A stretch of 64,000 nucleotides of DNA, taken from assembly GCF_004366035.1 (NCBI RefSeq), contig NZ_SOEE01000001.1:310001-374000 (forward strand), in the 5' to 3' direction. The notes under the pieces were generated by a model, which saw only the letters and a program-made list of their open reading frames with translations, was not told the origin of the DNA and did not search any database. Shown here piece after piece: positions 43,500-51,976 of this stretch (its first letter is position 1; each line of letters starts with the position of its first letter). The stretch comes from Cytobacillus oceanisediminis. GTDB lineage: Bacteria; Bacillota; Bacilli; Bacillales; Cytobacillaceae. Made by a program: the position numbers and the translations under genes.

Positions 43500-45050
43500 T
43501 TATAGCGGGATATTTCCATGCTTTTTATGAGGCCTGCTTTCTTTTTTATTGCGCAGCATGTCAAGCGCCTGAATGATCTTGATTCTGGTTTCTCGCGGAT
43601 CGATGACATCATCCACCATGCCTCGGCTTGCCGCCACATATGGATTGGCGAACTTTTCTCTGTACTCCTCGATTTTTTGTGCCCTGGTAGCTTCGGGATC
43701 TTCACTATTTTGAATTTCCCTTGCAAAAATAATGTTGGCTGCACCTTGAGGACCCATTACGGCAACTTCCGCATTTGGCCAGGCAAATACAAGATCTGCG
43801 CCAATAGATTTACTGTTCAGAGCAACGTATGCTCCCCCGAATGCTTTTCTTAAAATAACAGTAAGCTTTGGCACTGTTGCTTCTGAGTAAGCATAGAGAA
43901 TCTTTGCGCCATGCCGTATGATCCCGCCATGTTCCTGTTTAACACCTGGGAAAAAGCCTGTAACGTCCTCAAATGTAATAAGGGGAATATTAAAGGAGTC
44001 ACAGAACCGGATAAACCTTGAAGCCTTATCGGAAGAATCAATATCAAGGCCTCCTGCCATTACCTTCGGCTGATTGCAGACAAGTCCCACCGTCTCACCC
44101 TTGATTCGGGCAAGCCCGACTACAATATTTTTAGCAAAGTCACGCTGTACCTCCATAAAAGTATCTTTATCCACTACCTGTCCAATGACTTTTCGGACGT
44201 CATATGGACGAAGGGCATCGAAAGGAATGGCGTCTGTCAGATCCGGACGGTAATCATCGTCCTCATCCCGTTCTGACATTGGCGGTTTTTCCTCATTATT
44301 CTGCGGAAGGTAGCTTAACAGACTTCGTACCTGCTCAATAACTTCCTCTTCGGACTCGCCTCTAAAGTGTGCGTTTCCGCTGATTGTGTTATGCACACGG
44401 GCACCGCCCAGATCCTCCGGTGAAATTTTTTCCCCAGTCACCGTTTCGATTACTTTTGGGCCAGTTATGAACATCTGGCTCGTTTTTTCCACCATGAAGA
44501 CAAAATCCGTGATCGCTGGAGAATAAACCGCTCCACCTGCACAAGGCCCCATAATGACAGAGATCTGCGGAATCACTCCTGAATAAATCGAATTCCGGTA
44601 GAAAATATGGCCGTACCCATCAAGGGAAACAACCCCTTCCTGAATTCTGGCACCGCCGGAATCATTCAAGCCTACAAATGGAGCCCCATTTTCAGCTGCC
44701 AAATCCATTACATTGGCAATTTTTTTTGCATGCATTTCCCCAAGGGCGCCGCCAAAAACAGTAAAATCCTGGGAAAACAAGAAGATAGGTCTTCCGTTGA
44801 CTTTACCATAGCCAGTTACAACGCCATCGCCAGGGCCTTTTTGGTTTTCCAATCCAAAATCCGTGCTGCGGTGCTCAATAAATGGATTCAGCTCTACGAA
44901 TGTGCCCGGGTCAACTAATAAATCGATTCGTTCACGGGCAGTCAGCTTTCCTTTTTCATGCTGTTTTTGTATACGCTCATCCCCTCCGCCCAGTTCGACT
45001 TCCCTGCGGCGGTCGTATAACTCATTTATTTTCTCATAAATGTCTGCCAT
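43500..45050 (-). CDS. yqjD: Acyl-CoA carboxylase carboxyltransferase subunit (propionyl-CoA type)
   Basis: 516 residues with two crotonase-like carboxyltransferase halves. Characteristic motifs: GARIQEGVVSLDGYG, MGPCAGGAVYSPAITDF and the C-terminal half with GFFPGVKQEHGGIIRHGAK and FGGAYVALNSK. It moves carboxyl from carboxybiotin to propionyl-CoA (PccB, MmdA group). The biotin carboxylase and carrier are not encoded here. It is four bases downstream of the methylmalonyl-CoA epimerase gene, forming a propionate pathway unit. Confidence 0.93.
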   Translation of the reverse strand: MADIYEKINELYDRRREVELGGGDERIQKQHEKGKLTARERIDLLVDPGTFVELNPFIEHRSTDFGLENQKGPGDGVVTGYGKVNGRPIFLFSQDFTVFGGALGEMHAKKIANVMDLAAENGAPFVGLNDSGGARIQEGVVSLDGYGHIFYRNSIYSGVIPQISVIMGPCAGGAVYSPAITDFVFMVEKTSQMFITGPKVIETVTGEKISPEDLGGARVHNTISGNAHFRGESEEEVIEQVRSLLSYLPQNNEEKPPMSERDEDDDYRPDLTDAIPFDALRPYDVRKVIGQVVDKDTFMEVQRDFAKNIVVGLARIKGETVGLVCNQPKVMAGGLDIDSSDKASRFIRFCDSFNIPLITFEDVTGFFPGVKQEHGGIIRHGAKILYAYSEATVPKLTVILRKAFGGAYVALNSKSIGADLVFAWPNAEVAVMGPQGAANIIFAREIQNSEDPEATRAQKIEEYREKFANPYVAASRGMVDDVIDPRETRIKIIQALDMLRNKKESRPHKKHGNIPL

Positions 45051-45053
45051 ACT

Positions 45054-45464
45054 TTATTTCAATCCTTTCTTTTCACAAAATTCATATAATATGCCGCCTG
45101 TTGATTTTGGGTGCATAAAGGCTACCTGGGCACCGCCAGCCCCAATCTTCGGTTCATCCTGCAGCATCCTGATGCCCTGTTCCTTCATTTGATTAATACG
45201 TTCCTGTATGCTGTCAACACCTAATGCTACATGATGAAGACCTTCGCCTCGCTTCTCTATAAACTTGGCAATTGGGCTTTCTTCACTTGTCGGCTCAAGA
45301 AGCTCAAGTTTCGTTTCCCCTGCTTTAATAAAAGCAACCTTTACTCCTTGACTGTCCACTTCCTCAATTCCGAGAAATTCAAGCTGAAGCACTTCAACAT
45401 AAAATGGAAGCGCTTTATCTAGAGACCTGACAGCAATACCTATATGGTCCACCTTCTTGATCAT
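45054..45464 (-). CDS. mce: Methylmalonyl-CoA epimerase (YqjC)
   Basis: 136 residues, VOC fold. VDHIGIAVRSLDKALPFYVE at the start, GLHHVALGVDSI in the middle, and STGGILYEFCEKKG at the end supply the metal ligands (His, His, Glu). It turns (S)- into (R)-methylmalonyl-CoA for the mutase. Of two adjacent ATGs, the second (45464) has better spacing to AGGAGG. Coupled to yqjD; the mutase itself is about 6 kb away. Confidence 0.93.
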   Translation of the reverse strand: MIKKVDHIGIAVRSLDKALPFYVEVLQLEFLGIEEVDSQGVKVAFIKAGETKLELLEPTSEESPIAKFIEKRGEGLHHVALGVDSIQERINQMKEQGIRMLQDEPKIGAGGAQVAFMHPKSTGGILYEFCEKKGLK

Positions 45465-45583
45465 CATTTTTCCTCCTCATGGATGTCGGAAATTATCAAA
45501 TTCCCTCAGAATGCAGGCATATTTTGAAGCTATTATTTAAATATTCGTTAAAGATGTCGAAAATCCTTTTAAAAATTGAGCGG

Positions 45584-45612
45584 TTGTTCAATTTGAAGAT
45601 TCTTAGTAAAAT
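45584..45612 (+). promoter_or_regulatory. SigA-type promoter of prli42
   Basis: TTGTTC (45584-45589), 17 bases, TAAAAT (45607-45612), 32 bases before the start codon. Confidence 0.45.
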
Positions 45613-45643
45613 GATAGTAAGAATTGGGACGAGGAGGAATAGA

Positions 45644-45739
45644 ATGTCAAATAAGAAAATGACAAAAATAGTTGTTTATTTAATGATATTTGCAATGCTT
45701 GCATCTACCCTCATTATGGGGATGTCGATGTTTTTATAA
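45644..45739 (+). CDS. prli42: Prli42, stressosome-associated membrane miniprotein (31 residues)
   Basis: A 31-residue ORF with polar N-terminus MSNKKMTKIVVYLM and one membrane helix up to MGMSMFL. Length, N-terminal NKK and helix fit Prli42 (DUF4044), a miniprotein reported to anchor the stressosome in Listeria. GAGGAGG lies seven bases ahead of the ATG. A longer in-frame reading from 45479 includes the promoter and is not credible. The place upstream of mce matches what is seen in related Bacillus. Confidence 0.8.
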   Translation: MSNKKMTKIVVYLMIFAMLASTLIMGMSMFL

Positions 45740-45763
45740 CAGGAACTATGTGGATTTTTTCAG

Positions 45764-45799
45764 CTGCTGCGGAGGGCAATTCCGGGCAGTTTTTTTATG
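45764..45799 (+). terminator. Terminator after prli42
   Basis: CTGC..CGGA and TCCG..GCAG form an imperfect stem followed by T7. Confidence 0.6.
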
Positions 45800-45894
45800 T
45801 TCTATTTTTTAATTAAGCCTATTCTCAATTCACCTAACATGTATTCCATTTTATTTTACTTCTTAAACGCTTTGCAAGGAGGGGCCATTGCATT

Positions 45895-45922
45895 GAAAAA
45901 CTGCATCCATTCAGATGCAGCT
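45895..45922 (-). terminator. Terminator after the L,D-transpeptidase gene
   Basis: Minus-strand CTGCATCTGAATGGATGCAG and T5 directly after the stop. Confidence 0.8.
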
Positions 45923-45924
45923 GA

Positions 45925-46461
45925 TTATTCTTTCAAATGATTATTTTTTATTGCGCCGTACTCTCTTCCAAGTTCATCAAAATTTCTGGGGGAGGTGACA
46001 ACTAAAATTTTCGTACCAACCGGTACAGATTCATATAGCGACTCGACTGCTTCATTCTGCAATCTAATACATCCATTGGAGACGTACCTGCCGATCGATG
46101 CAGGGTCGTTCGTCCCGTGAATGCCATAAATTCTTCCATCTGTATCCTCTGCGTCAAATCCAATCCATCTTGTCCCGAGAGGATTACGGGGGTCACCGCC
46201 TTTAATGTCCTTTTTCCTATAATAAGGATCAGCTGCCTTAACAGTAACAGTAAACATCCCTTCAGGTGTAAGGTCATCCGTTCTCCCGGTTGCAGCTGTG
46301 ATTACACTTTGTACTTTTTGATCATGAATAAACGCAACTTCATTTGTCCGTTTATTGACAATTAAAAATGGATCTCCAGGCAGCGGGTTGGGTCCCAAAG
46401 GCCAGATTGGGGAAAATGAAAAAAACATGATGGCCGCTGCAGCAAACTTCAGCATGATCAT
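45925..46461 (-). CDS. yqjB: L,D-transpeptidase YqjB (YkuD fold)
   Basis: 178 residues with an N-terminal signal peptide or anchor (MIMLKFAAAAIMFFSFSPIW). The YkuD active site is His115 in GIHGTNDP and Cys131 in SNGCIRL, with the usual spacing. It forms 3-3 cross-links in peptidoglycan or attaches proteins. It precedes yqjA by a short gap. No LysM domain is present, unlike YkuD. Confidence 0.92.
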   Translation of the reverse strand: MIMLKFAAAAIMFFSFSPIWPLGPNPLPGDPFLIVNKRTNEVAFIHDQKVQSVITAATGRTDDLTPEGMFTVTVKAADPYYRKKDIKGGDPRNPLGTRWIGFDAEDTDGRIYGIHGTNDPASIGRYVSNGCIRLQNEAVESLYESVPVGTKILVVTSPRNFDELGREYGAIKNNHLKE

Positions 46462-46482
46462 TCACGCTCCAATTCCTTTTCC

Positions 46483-47475
46483 TTAGTTTGCTTCTGCTGT
46501 CCGGTCTTGATTCATTTCCCTCTCCTTTAATCCTTTAAAAGAGCTTTTTATAATTAAATACTGTTCCATTTCTTTTACAAAGTGAAGCAGCGCAGCCCGT
46601 GCCTCAAATTCCTCTCTTGTCTTGGGGAGCTCCATATTTTCAAAAGAAACTCTCATTCGGTATAATTTCTCCAAAAATTGAATGGCCGTATTCCCTGGAT
46701 GAATGTGGTCCGATAACTCCTCAATAAAATCAGCAATCATCTCCCCCTGTTCAACAGGCAGTGCAATGGACGTTACACTTGGAAGAACACGCTCAATAAT
46801 CTCGAATTGTTTTTCCCTCATTTTAAAATAGTGATAATATAAATTATCATTCCTTCGGAAGTGGTTTTCGACATCTCTGAAGGCCAATGTCTTTGCCTTA
46901 TCGATTAGTTCCATCGTTTCAGTGATTTCCCTGCCATCCCAGCTGCTTTCATGTGTGCGCAAATACTTCACGATTTCATCAAAGATAATCTTAAAGTTAT
47001 CTTCTATCTCGAGCCTATACTCCTTAAGCTTCGATTCCAGACTGGGCATATAGAGGTTTGCGATGAGGGCCACACCAATTCCGACAGTAATAATGCCCAG
47101 CTCATTCAGCAGGAGTTCCTTTGAAACTTCCCCTGCCGAATAAATATGCAGAATAATAACGGAGCTTGTCACAATCCCATCGCTGGCCCTTACCATGACA
47201 GCTGCGGGAATAAAAAACAAAAGCAGCAGTCCAATTACAAGCGGATGATAGGCAATACCCTCAAAAAACAAGGAAGAAAATACCATTGCCATTAAGCAGG
47301 CAAAAAAACGGTCCCATGAAGCTCGCAGAGACTTTTTCTTCGTTACTTTTATGCATAAAATAGTCAATATTCCTGCAGAGACAAAATTGTCAAGCTGCAG
47401 CATCTGTGCAATCATGATGCTAATGGAAGTTCCCACGGCAGTCTTGATTGTCCGGTAGCCAATTCTATATTTCAT
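46483..47475 (-). CDS. yqjA: YqjA, aromatic acid exporter family membrane protein
   Basis: 330 residues. The N-terminal half has about five to six helices (SISIMIAQMLQLDNFVSAGI and others) and the C-terminal half is soluble and helical (IEDNFKIIFDEIVKYLRTHE). This is the ArAE (DUF939) layout related to FUSC and AaeB exporters. The cargo is unknown. It ends shortly before yqjB on the same strand, so they may be co-expressed. Confidence 0.82.
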   Translation of the reverse strand: MKYRIGYRTIKTAVGTSISIMIAQMLQLDNFVSAGILTILCIKVTKKKSLRASWDRFFACLMAMVFSSLFFEGIAYHPLVIGLLLLFFIPAAVMVRASDGIVTSSVIILHIYSAGEVSKELLLNELGIITVGIGVALIANLYMPSLESKLKEYRLEIEDNFKIIFDEIVKYLRTHESSWDGREITETMELIDKAKTLAFRDVENHFRRNDNLYYHYFKMREKQFEIIERVLPSVTSIALPVEQGEMIADFIEELSDHIHPGNTAIQFLEKLYRMRVSFENMELPKTREEFEARAALLHFVKEMEQYLIIKSSFKGLKEREMNQDRTAEAN

Positions 47476-47539
47476 TTAGTCAAACTCCTATATTCATTTG
47501 CCCGCATCTAAGTTTAAAGAAGGCTTTTGTTTTGAGAAA

Positions 47540-47576
47540 AACGAAAGAGAAGATGATCCTTTTGACCATCTTCTCC
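47540..47576 (-). terminator. Terminator after artM
   Basis: GAGAAGATGGTC and GATCATCTTCTC with an AAAAG loop, then T-rich TTTCGTTTTTC on the minus strand. Confidence 0.8.
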
Positions 47577-47591
47577 CATAGCATATATCGA

Positions 47592-48314
47592 TTATAGCAT
47601 TTTTTGCAAGAAATCCCTTGCACGTTCACTCTTAGGTTTAGAGAAAAATTCTTTAGGGGAAGAATCCTCTACAAGCACGCCGCCATCCAGGAAAAGCACC
47701 CTGTCTGCCACTTCACGGGCAAACCCCATTTCATGGGTAACAATCGCCATTGTCATGCCTGTATGGGCTAAATTTTTCATAACGTCCAGCACTTCTTTCA
47801 CCATTTCCGGGTCAAGAGCGGATGTAGGTTCATCAAACAGCATAACATCGGGATTCATAGCAAGAGCTCTGGCAATCGCAACCCTTTGCTTCTGCCCCCC
47901 CGATAACCGATTTGGATATTCGTATGCTTTGGCTGATAATCCGACCTTCTCCAAAAGCTCGAGCCCTGTTTTCTCAGCTTCCGATTTCGAAACTCCCTTT
48001 ACCTTCATTGGTGCATAGGTCAGGTTTTGCAGGACTGTTTTGTGCGGAAATAAATGGAAATGCTGAAAAACCATTCCTACATCTTGGCGCACTTTCATAA
48101 TGTTCGTGCCCTTATCCGTAATGTCCTGCCCGTTAATCATAATCCTGCCGTCTGTAGGCACTTCCAGGAGATTGATGCAGCGCAGCAATGTTGACTTGCC
48201 GGAACCTGATGGACCAATAATAGCTACTACTTCGCCATCTTGAATATTAGTTGAAATTCCTTTAAGAACTTCAAGTTTACCGAAATTTTTATGCAAATTT
48301 TCCAGTTTAATCAC
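47592..48314 (-). CDS. artM: Arginine ABC transporter ATP-binding protein
   Basis: 240 residues. Walker [11 protein letters not shown]-loop [12 protein letters not shown], signature [10 protein letters not shown] and Walker [15 protein letters not shown]. It powers the polar amino-acid importer. Its start overlaps the artQ stop by eight bases. It is the third gene after artP and artQ, as in B. subtilis YqiXYZ, which takes up arginine. Confidence 0.95.
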   Translation of the reverse strand: MIKLENLHKNFGKLEVLKGISTNIQDGEVVAIIGPSGSGKSTLLRCINLLEVPTDGRIMINGQDITDKGTNIMKVRQDVGMVFQHFHLFPHKTVLQNLTYAPMKVKGVSKSEAEKTGLELLEKVGLSAKAYEYPNRLSGGQKQRVAIARALAMNPDVMLFDEPTSALDPEMVKEVLDVMKNLAHTGMTMAIVTHEMGFAREVADRVLFLDGGVLVEDSSPKEFFSKPKSERARDFLQKML

Positions 48315-48966
48315 TGCGTCTCATTCTCCTTTCAATCCCTTTTCCAAGCACAGTCAGGATCATTACCATAATGTAATAGATAAGCCCCGCAATCAGTATT
48401 GGCTCGAAGTAGGAAAACTTTTCGCCTCCCACGATGTAAGCGCGGCGCATCACGTCTGTTACCCCAATAACCGTTACGATTGCAGATTCTTTTGTAAGGG
48501 TAATAAACTCGTTCATTAAAGCAGGCAAAATGTTTTTCATTGCCTGCGGGAGAATAATATCCATCATGGCAGGCCTGTATGGGACACCTAAAGCCATGGC
48601 CGCCTCACTTTGGCCCTTATCAACAGCAAGGATGCCGGCCCGGATAATCTCAGAAATATAGGCAGCTGAGTTTAGTCCAAATGACAGGACGGCAGCTGTT
48701 GATGGATCAATTTTATACCCGATCAGCTGGGGCGATCCATAATAAATGAGCATCAACTGAAGAACAAGAGGTGTTCCTCTAAAAACGGATGTATAGGCAT
48801 CTGCTATCCACCCAAGAAGTTTAAATCTGCTGATTTTAAAGAATGATAGAATAATGCCTAATACAAAACCCAATATTCCTGCCATAAAAACTATTTGAAG
48901 CGTAACGCCAATGCCTTTAAGTATATATGGAAGGGAGGGAATGAACTGCTGAAAATCGAGATTCAC
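48307..48966 (-). CDS. artQ: Arginine ABC transporter permease
   Basis: 219 residues with five helices. The HisMQ-type EAA loop is [20 protein letters not shown] followed by [19 protein letters not shown]. It forms the membrane channel with ArtM as ATPase. It overlaps artM. A hairpin between it and artP may limit read-through. Confidence 0.95.
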   Translation of the reverse strand: MNLDFQQFIPSLPYILKGIGVTLQIVFMAGILGFVLGIILSFFKISRFKLLGWIADAYTSVFRGTPLVLQLMLIYYGSPQLIGYKIDPSTAAVLSFGLNSAAYISEIIRAGILAVDKGQSEAAMALGVPYRPAMMDIILPQAMKNILPALMNEFITLTKESAIVTVIGVTDVMRRAYIVGGEKFSYFEPILIAGLIYYIMVMILTVLGKGIERRMRRSD

Positions 48967-49017
48967 TGTCTTTCCATCCTCTCTATAAATAGTCTATCAG
49001 TTTCCGGGAAGAATAAA

Positions 49018-49046
49018 GCGTCCAAAGGAAAATATGCCTTGGACGC
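49018..49046 (-). terminator. Hairpin between artP and artQ (attenuator-like)
   Basis: GCGTCCAAGG and CCTTTGGACGC form a stem with loop CATATTTT, then TTTATTC. The weak T tract suggests partial termination, giving more artP (binding protein) than artQM mRNA. Confidence 0.6.
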
Positions 49047-49061
49047 CAATTCCCAGCGGAA

Positions 49062-49853
49062 TTATTTGCTATCAAACCATTCTACGATCAGTTCTTCCAA
49101 TTCACCGTTTTCTTTCATCTTCACAAGCTCTGCATTAAATTTCTCAGTTAATTCACTGCCCTTTGGAAAAGCAATGGCAGAACCCGCCTCAGCTTCTGCT
49201 TCTTCGATTGTAAAACCGGCAAGATCTTCATTCTTTTCAAAGTATCCTTTTGCAACAGTGTCTTCAATCATGGCAGCATCAAAACGGCCTGCCATAATTT
49301 CCTGAATCAATTCAGGGATGCGGTTGCGGTTTTCCACAGTCATATCAACTGTCTCACCAATTTCTTCTGCTTTATCAGCCTGAATTGAGGCAAGCTGCAC
49401 ACCTAAAGTTTTCCCGTCCAAATCTTCTAAAGACTCAATTCCGCTTCCTTTTTTCGAAACGATCATGTGACTCGCTGTATAATATACATCACTGAAATCA
49501 ACGTTTTGTTTGCGCTCTTCAGTAGGTGTCATACCAGCCAGAACAAAATCAACCTGGCTCGTTTCCAATGCAGGAATCAATCCGTTAAAGTCCATATCTT
49601 TCACTTGTATCTCATAACCCAATTTTTCAGCGATCGCTTTGGCCAAATCCACGTCAAAACCGATAATTTCTTCCCCTTTTGCGGAATCTACATATTCAAA
49701 TGGCGGATAATCCGCTGATGTACCCATAGTTAATACTTTTTTATCTGAGTTTTCCCCTGAGCCGCTTCCAGTGCTGGCTTCTTCACTTGTGCCGCATGCA
49801 GCTAATACGCCAACTAAAAGTATGCTTAAAGCAATCATGATGACTTTTTTCAT
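49062..49853 (-). CDS. artP: Arginine-binding lipoprotein
   Basis: 263 residues. Lipoprotein signal peptide with lipobox LAAC (Cys20), then a Ser/Gly-rich linker and a type II periplasmic-binding fold: YPPFEYVDSAKGEEIIGFDVD, DFNGLIPALETSQVDFVLAG and VGVQ-like LGVQLASIQADKAEE. It captures the amino acid for ArtQ-ArtM. Arginine is assigned from B. subtilis; related family members bind other polar amino acids. Candidate ARG boxes are just upstream. Confidence 0.93.
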   Translation of the reverse strand: MKKVIMIALSILLVGVLAACGTSEEASTGSGSGENSDKKVLTMGTSADYPPFEYVDSAKGEEIIGFDVDLAKAIAEKLGYEIQVKDMDFNGLIPALETSQVDFVLAGMTPTEERKQNVDFSDVYYTASHMIVSKKGSGIESLEDLDGKTLGVQLASIQADKAEEIGETVDMTVENRNRIPELIQEIMAGRFDAAMIEDTVAKGYFEKNEDLAGFTIEEAEAEAGSAIAFPKGSELTEKFNAELVKMKENGELEELIVEWFDSK

Positions 49854-49872
49854 TTTAGTTTCCCCCTATAAA

Positions 49873-49913
49873 ATATGAATAATTTCTGCATAACTATTAA
49901 TAAATATTCACTA
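49873..49913. promoter_or_regulatory. Candidate tandem ARG boxes upstream of artP
   Basis: TTAATAAATATTCA (49897-49910) fits the arginine-repressor half-pattern TGAAT-WWWW-ATTCA with one mismatch on the minus strand. TGAATAATTTCTGCA (49876-49890) is a poorer match, 21 bases away centre to centre, the usual spacing of paired ARG boxes. AhrC/ArgR control is likely but the region is AT-rich. Confidence 0.4.
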
Positions 49914-49997
49914 AAATGAATTTTAACAGATTTTTATATTTATGCAATAAGATTTTTAAATATTTATCTAAAGTTTAATTATTCTGATAAATAGACA

Positions 49998-50025
49998 CAA
50001 AAAAAAGTCCCTTAATTCGGGACCT
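49998..50025 (-). terminator. Terminator in the brxB-artP gap
   Basis: Minus-strand GTCCCGAATTAAGGGAC followed by T8. With the repeat at 50046, it separates brxB from artPQM. Confidence 0.8.
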
Positions 50026-50045
50026 TTCCTGGTAAAATAAAAAAG

Positions 50046-50182
50046 AAACTTTGAACATCGAAATCTGTCTAGTTCCACAAGGAATGCTTCGGCAGCTTTA
50101 TCCTCTCACCACTAACAGCGCTGGCTTTTAGGAGGAGCGTCTGCCCCCTAGAGGTGTCGGGGGGCAGGCGCTTCCGCTTTTC
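50046..50182 (-). repeat. Copy of dispersed repeat family A
   Basis: Read on the minus strand it begins GAAAAGCGGAAGCGCCTGCC, a few bases after the brxB stop, and ends with CTAGACAGATTTCGATGTTC and AAAGTT. The inner part differs from the other copies. Confidence 0.7.
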
Positions 50183-50187
50183 CCTGT

Positions 50188-50625
50188 TTAAAGCTCTTCG
50201 CAATATTTCTCAAAGGTATCCTGCAGTTTTTGAACAACAGCCATTGGCTCATGGCCTTCAATTTCATGGCGCTCGATCATCGTGCATAATTCTCCGTCTT
50301 TAAGAAGAGCAAAAGATGGTGATGATGGCGGATAGCCGGTAAAATAAGACCTTGCTTTTTCTGTCGCTTCTTTGTCCTGGCCGGCAAATACAGTAACCAA
50401 ATTGTCAGGGCGCTTATCATAATGCAGGGAATGCATGGCCGCAGGGCGGGCAATTCCGCCTGCACATCCGCAGACTGAGTTCACCATTACAAGTGTGGTG
50501 CCTTTTTTATTTAGGGCTTCATCCACTTCTTCCGGTGTCGTTAATTCTGTATAGCCGGCATGCACGATTTCCTGCCGTGCCTGCCTTACAACATCATTCA
50601 TAAATAAATTAAAATCCATATTCAT
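50188..50625 (-). CDS. brxB: Bacilliredoxin BrxB (YqiW)
   Basis: 145 residues. The CGC active site is at residues 52-54 in NSVCGCAGG, the mark of bacilliredoxins, which reduce bacillithiol mixed disulfides on proteins. A thioredoxin-like fold is expected. GGAGCG lies upstream of the ATG. It sits between art and mut-bkd, as YqiW does in B. subtilis; the bmrU gene of B. subtilis is not found here. Confidence 0.95.
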   Translation of the reverse strand: MNMDFNLFMNDVVRQARQEIVHAGYTELTTPEEVDEALNKKGTTLVMVNSVCGCAGGIARPAAMHSLHYDKRPDNLVTVFAGQDKEATEKARSYFTGYPPSSPSFALLKDGELCTMIERHEIEGHEPMAVVQKLQDTFEKYCEEL

Positions 50626-50746
50626 AGATCATCGCTCCTCTGCTGATTAATCTTTTTCACTATATACATAATACCAATACAAGAACAAAATTTACAATCA
50701 AGTCATTTCTTTGAATAAAAAAGTTTAGCTTCCGGGTAATGGGGGA

Positions 50747-50825
50747 AAGATAAAACTACAGCTAGATCCATACCCCTAAACTCCCTAGATTCGCCAGTGC
50801 TCAAAAGGCACTGGCCATTTTTTTT
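50747..50825 (+). ncRNA. Candidate small RNA ending at an orphan plus-strand terminator
   Basis: A strong terminator, GCCAGTGC (50793-50800) and GCACTGGC (50808-50815) followed by A then T8, points along the plus strand although no plus-strand gene exists nearby. A poor promoter candidate, TTGAAT (50711-50716), 18 bases, GGTAAT (50735-50740), would give a roughly 80-base RNA. The unpaired middle has C-rich blocks (ACCCC, CTCCC) of the sort used by Gram-positive regulatory RNAs. Not proven. Confidence 0.35.
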
Positions 50826-50833
50826 GCTTTCAG

Positions 50834-50862
50834 AAAAAGCTGCCCTTTTGAAGGACAGCTTC
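50834..50862 (-). terminator. Terminator after meaB
   Basis: Minus-strand AAGCTGTCCTT and AAGGGCAGCTT with loop CAAA, then T5; it overlaps the last bases of the meaB stop. Confidence 0.75.
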
Positions 50863-51976
50863 ATTTAGAATAGATATTAAATAATTCTTCCACTGCAGAT
50901 GTGACCGTCCTGTTTCCCGCAATGACCTCGTTTTCAATTTTCGGAAGGAGCGGCTTTATATCAGGATGATAGAAAAAGCTGAATTGAAGCTGATCCAGGA
51001 TCATGGAATGGATCCATTGTTTTGTCTGGAGTCTTCTTCTTTCCTCAAACACGCCTGAGGCTTTTGCAGTGTCTTCAAACATTTTGATCACTTTCCATAT
51101 CTCCGGGATGCCCTGATTAAAAACAGAAGAGCAGGTATAGGCTCTGGTTTGCCATCCTTTTGTAGCAGGCTGGAGAAAATGAAGAATACGGTTATACTCT
51201 GCTTTTGTTTTCTCGGCCAATTTTTTATTGCTTCCATCGGCTTTGTTGACAATTACCGCATCTGCCAGTTCCATAATGCCTTTTTTCATTCCCTGCAATT
51301 CATCTCCCGCCCCTGTCAGCGTTAATAGCATAAAAAAGTCCACCATGTCCCTGACAATGACTTCACTTTGTCCCACGCCGACTGTTTCAACCAGAATTAC
51401 ATCAAAGCCTGCCGCTTCACACAGGAGCACAGTTTCTCTTGTTTTCCGGTGGACTCCTCCCAGTTTCCCTGCTGAAGGAGAAGGTCTTATGAATGCATTT
51501 GGGTTTCTGGAGAGCTGCTCCATTCTCGTTTTATCGCCAAGGATGCTGCCACCGCTCAAGCTGGAGCTCGGATCAACGGCAAGCACAGCTACTTTTAATC
51601 CTGCGTCACACAGGTATGTCCCAAACGATTCAATGAATGTGCTCTTTCCTGCTCCCGGCACTCCTGTTATCCCGATCCTAAGCGATTGTCCTGAATGGGG
51701 CAAAAGTTTGTGCAGGATTTCCTGTGCATGGCGAAAATGATGTTCTGCGTTACTTTCAATCAGAGTAATCGCTCTGGCAAGCACACCTCTCTTGCCATTT
51801 AAAATACCATCTTCAAGAACGTTTAGATCAGGCAGGGAGGCAGTTCTTTTTTGAAACCTGCCTTTTTTCTCAAATTTCAGCCCCGGCTCACCTGTATCCA
51901 CACCACCGCGAACAATGCTTGTAAAATTATCTGCTTTTTCTTCATCAAACCATTCCGGTTTCTTATCCTCAGTCAT
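50861..51976 (-). CDS. meaB: Methylmalonyl-CoA mutase-associated GTPase MeaB
   Basis: 371 residues. G1 GVPGAGKSTF, Walker B-like VAVLAVDPSSSLSGGSILGDK, and switch and specificity motifs (VETVGVGQSE, VNKADGSN) are clear. MeaB, a G3E GTPase, gates and protects the B12 cofactor of the mutase. An ATG follows the mutB stop codon directly. It belongs to the mutA-mutB-meaB operon. Confidence 0.95.
   Translation of the reverse strand: MTEDKKPEWFDEEKADNFTSIVRGGVDTGEPGLKFEKKGRFQKRTASLPDLNVLEDGILNGKRGVLARAITLIESNAEHHFRHAQEILHKLLPHSGQSLRIGITGVPGAGKSTFIESFGTYLCDAGLKVAVLAVDPSSSLSGGSILGDKTRMEQLSRNPNAFIRPSPSAGKLGGVHRKTRETVLLCEAAGFDVILVETVGVGQSEVIVRDMVDFFMLLTLTGAGDELQGMKKGIMELADAVIVNKADGSNKKLAEKTKAEYNRILHFLQPATKGWQTRAYTCSSVFNQGIPEIWKVIKMFEDTAKASGVFEERRRLQTKQWIHSMILDQLQFSFFYHPDIKPLLPKIENEVIAGNRTVTSAVEELFNIYSK

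Noticed and set aside
45552..45563. TGTCGAAAA upstream of prli42, resembling a Spo0A box
   Set aside because: A single 9-base match in AT-rich sequence, without a SigH promoter; chance is likely.
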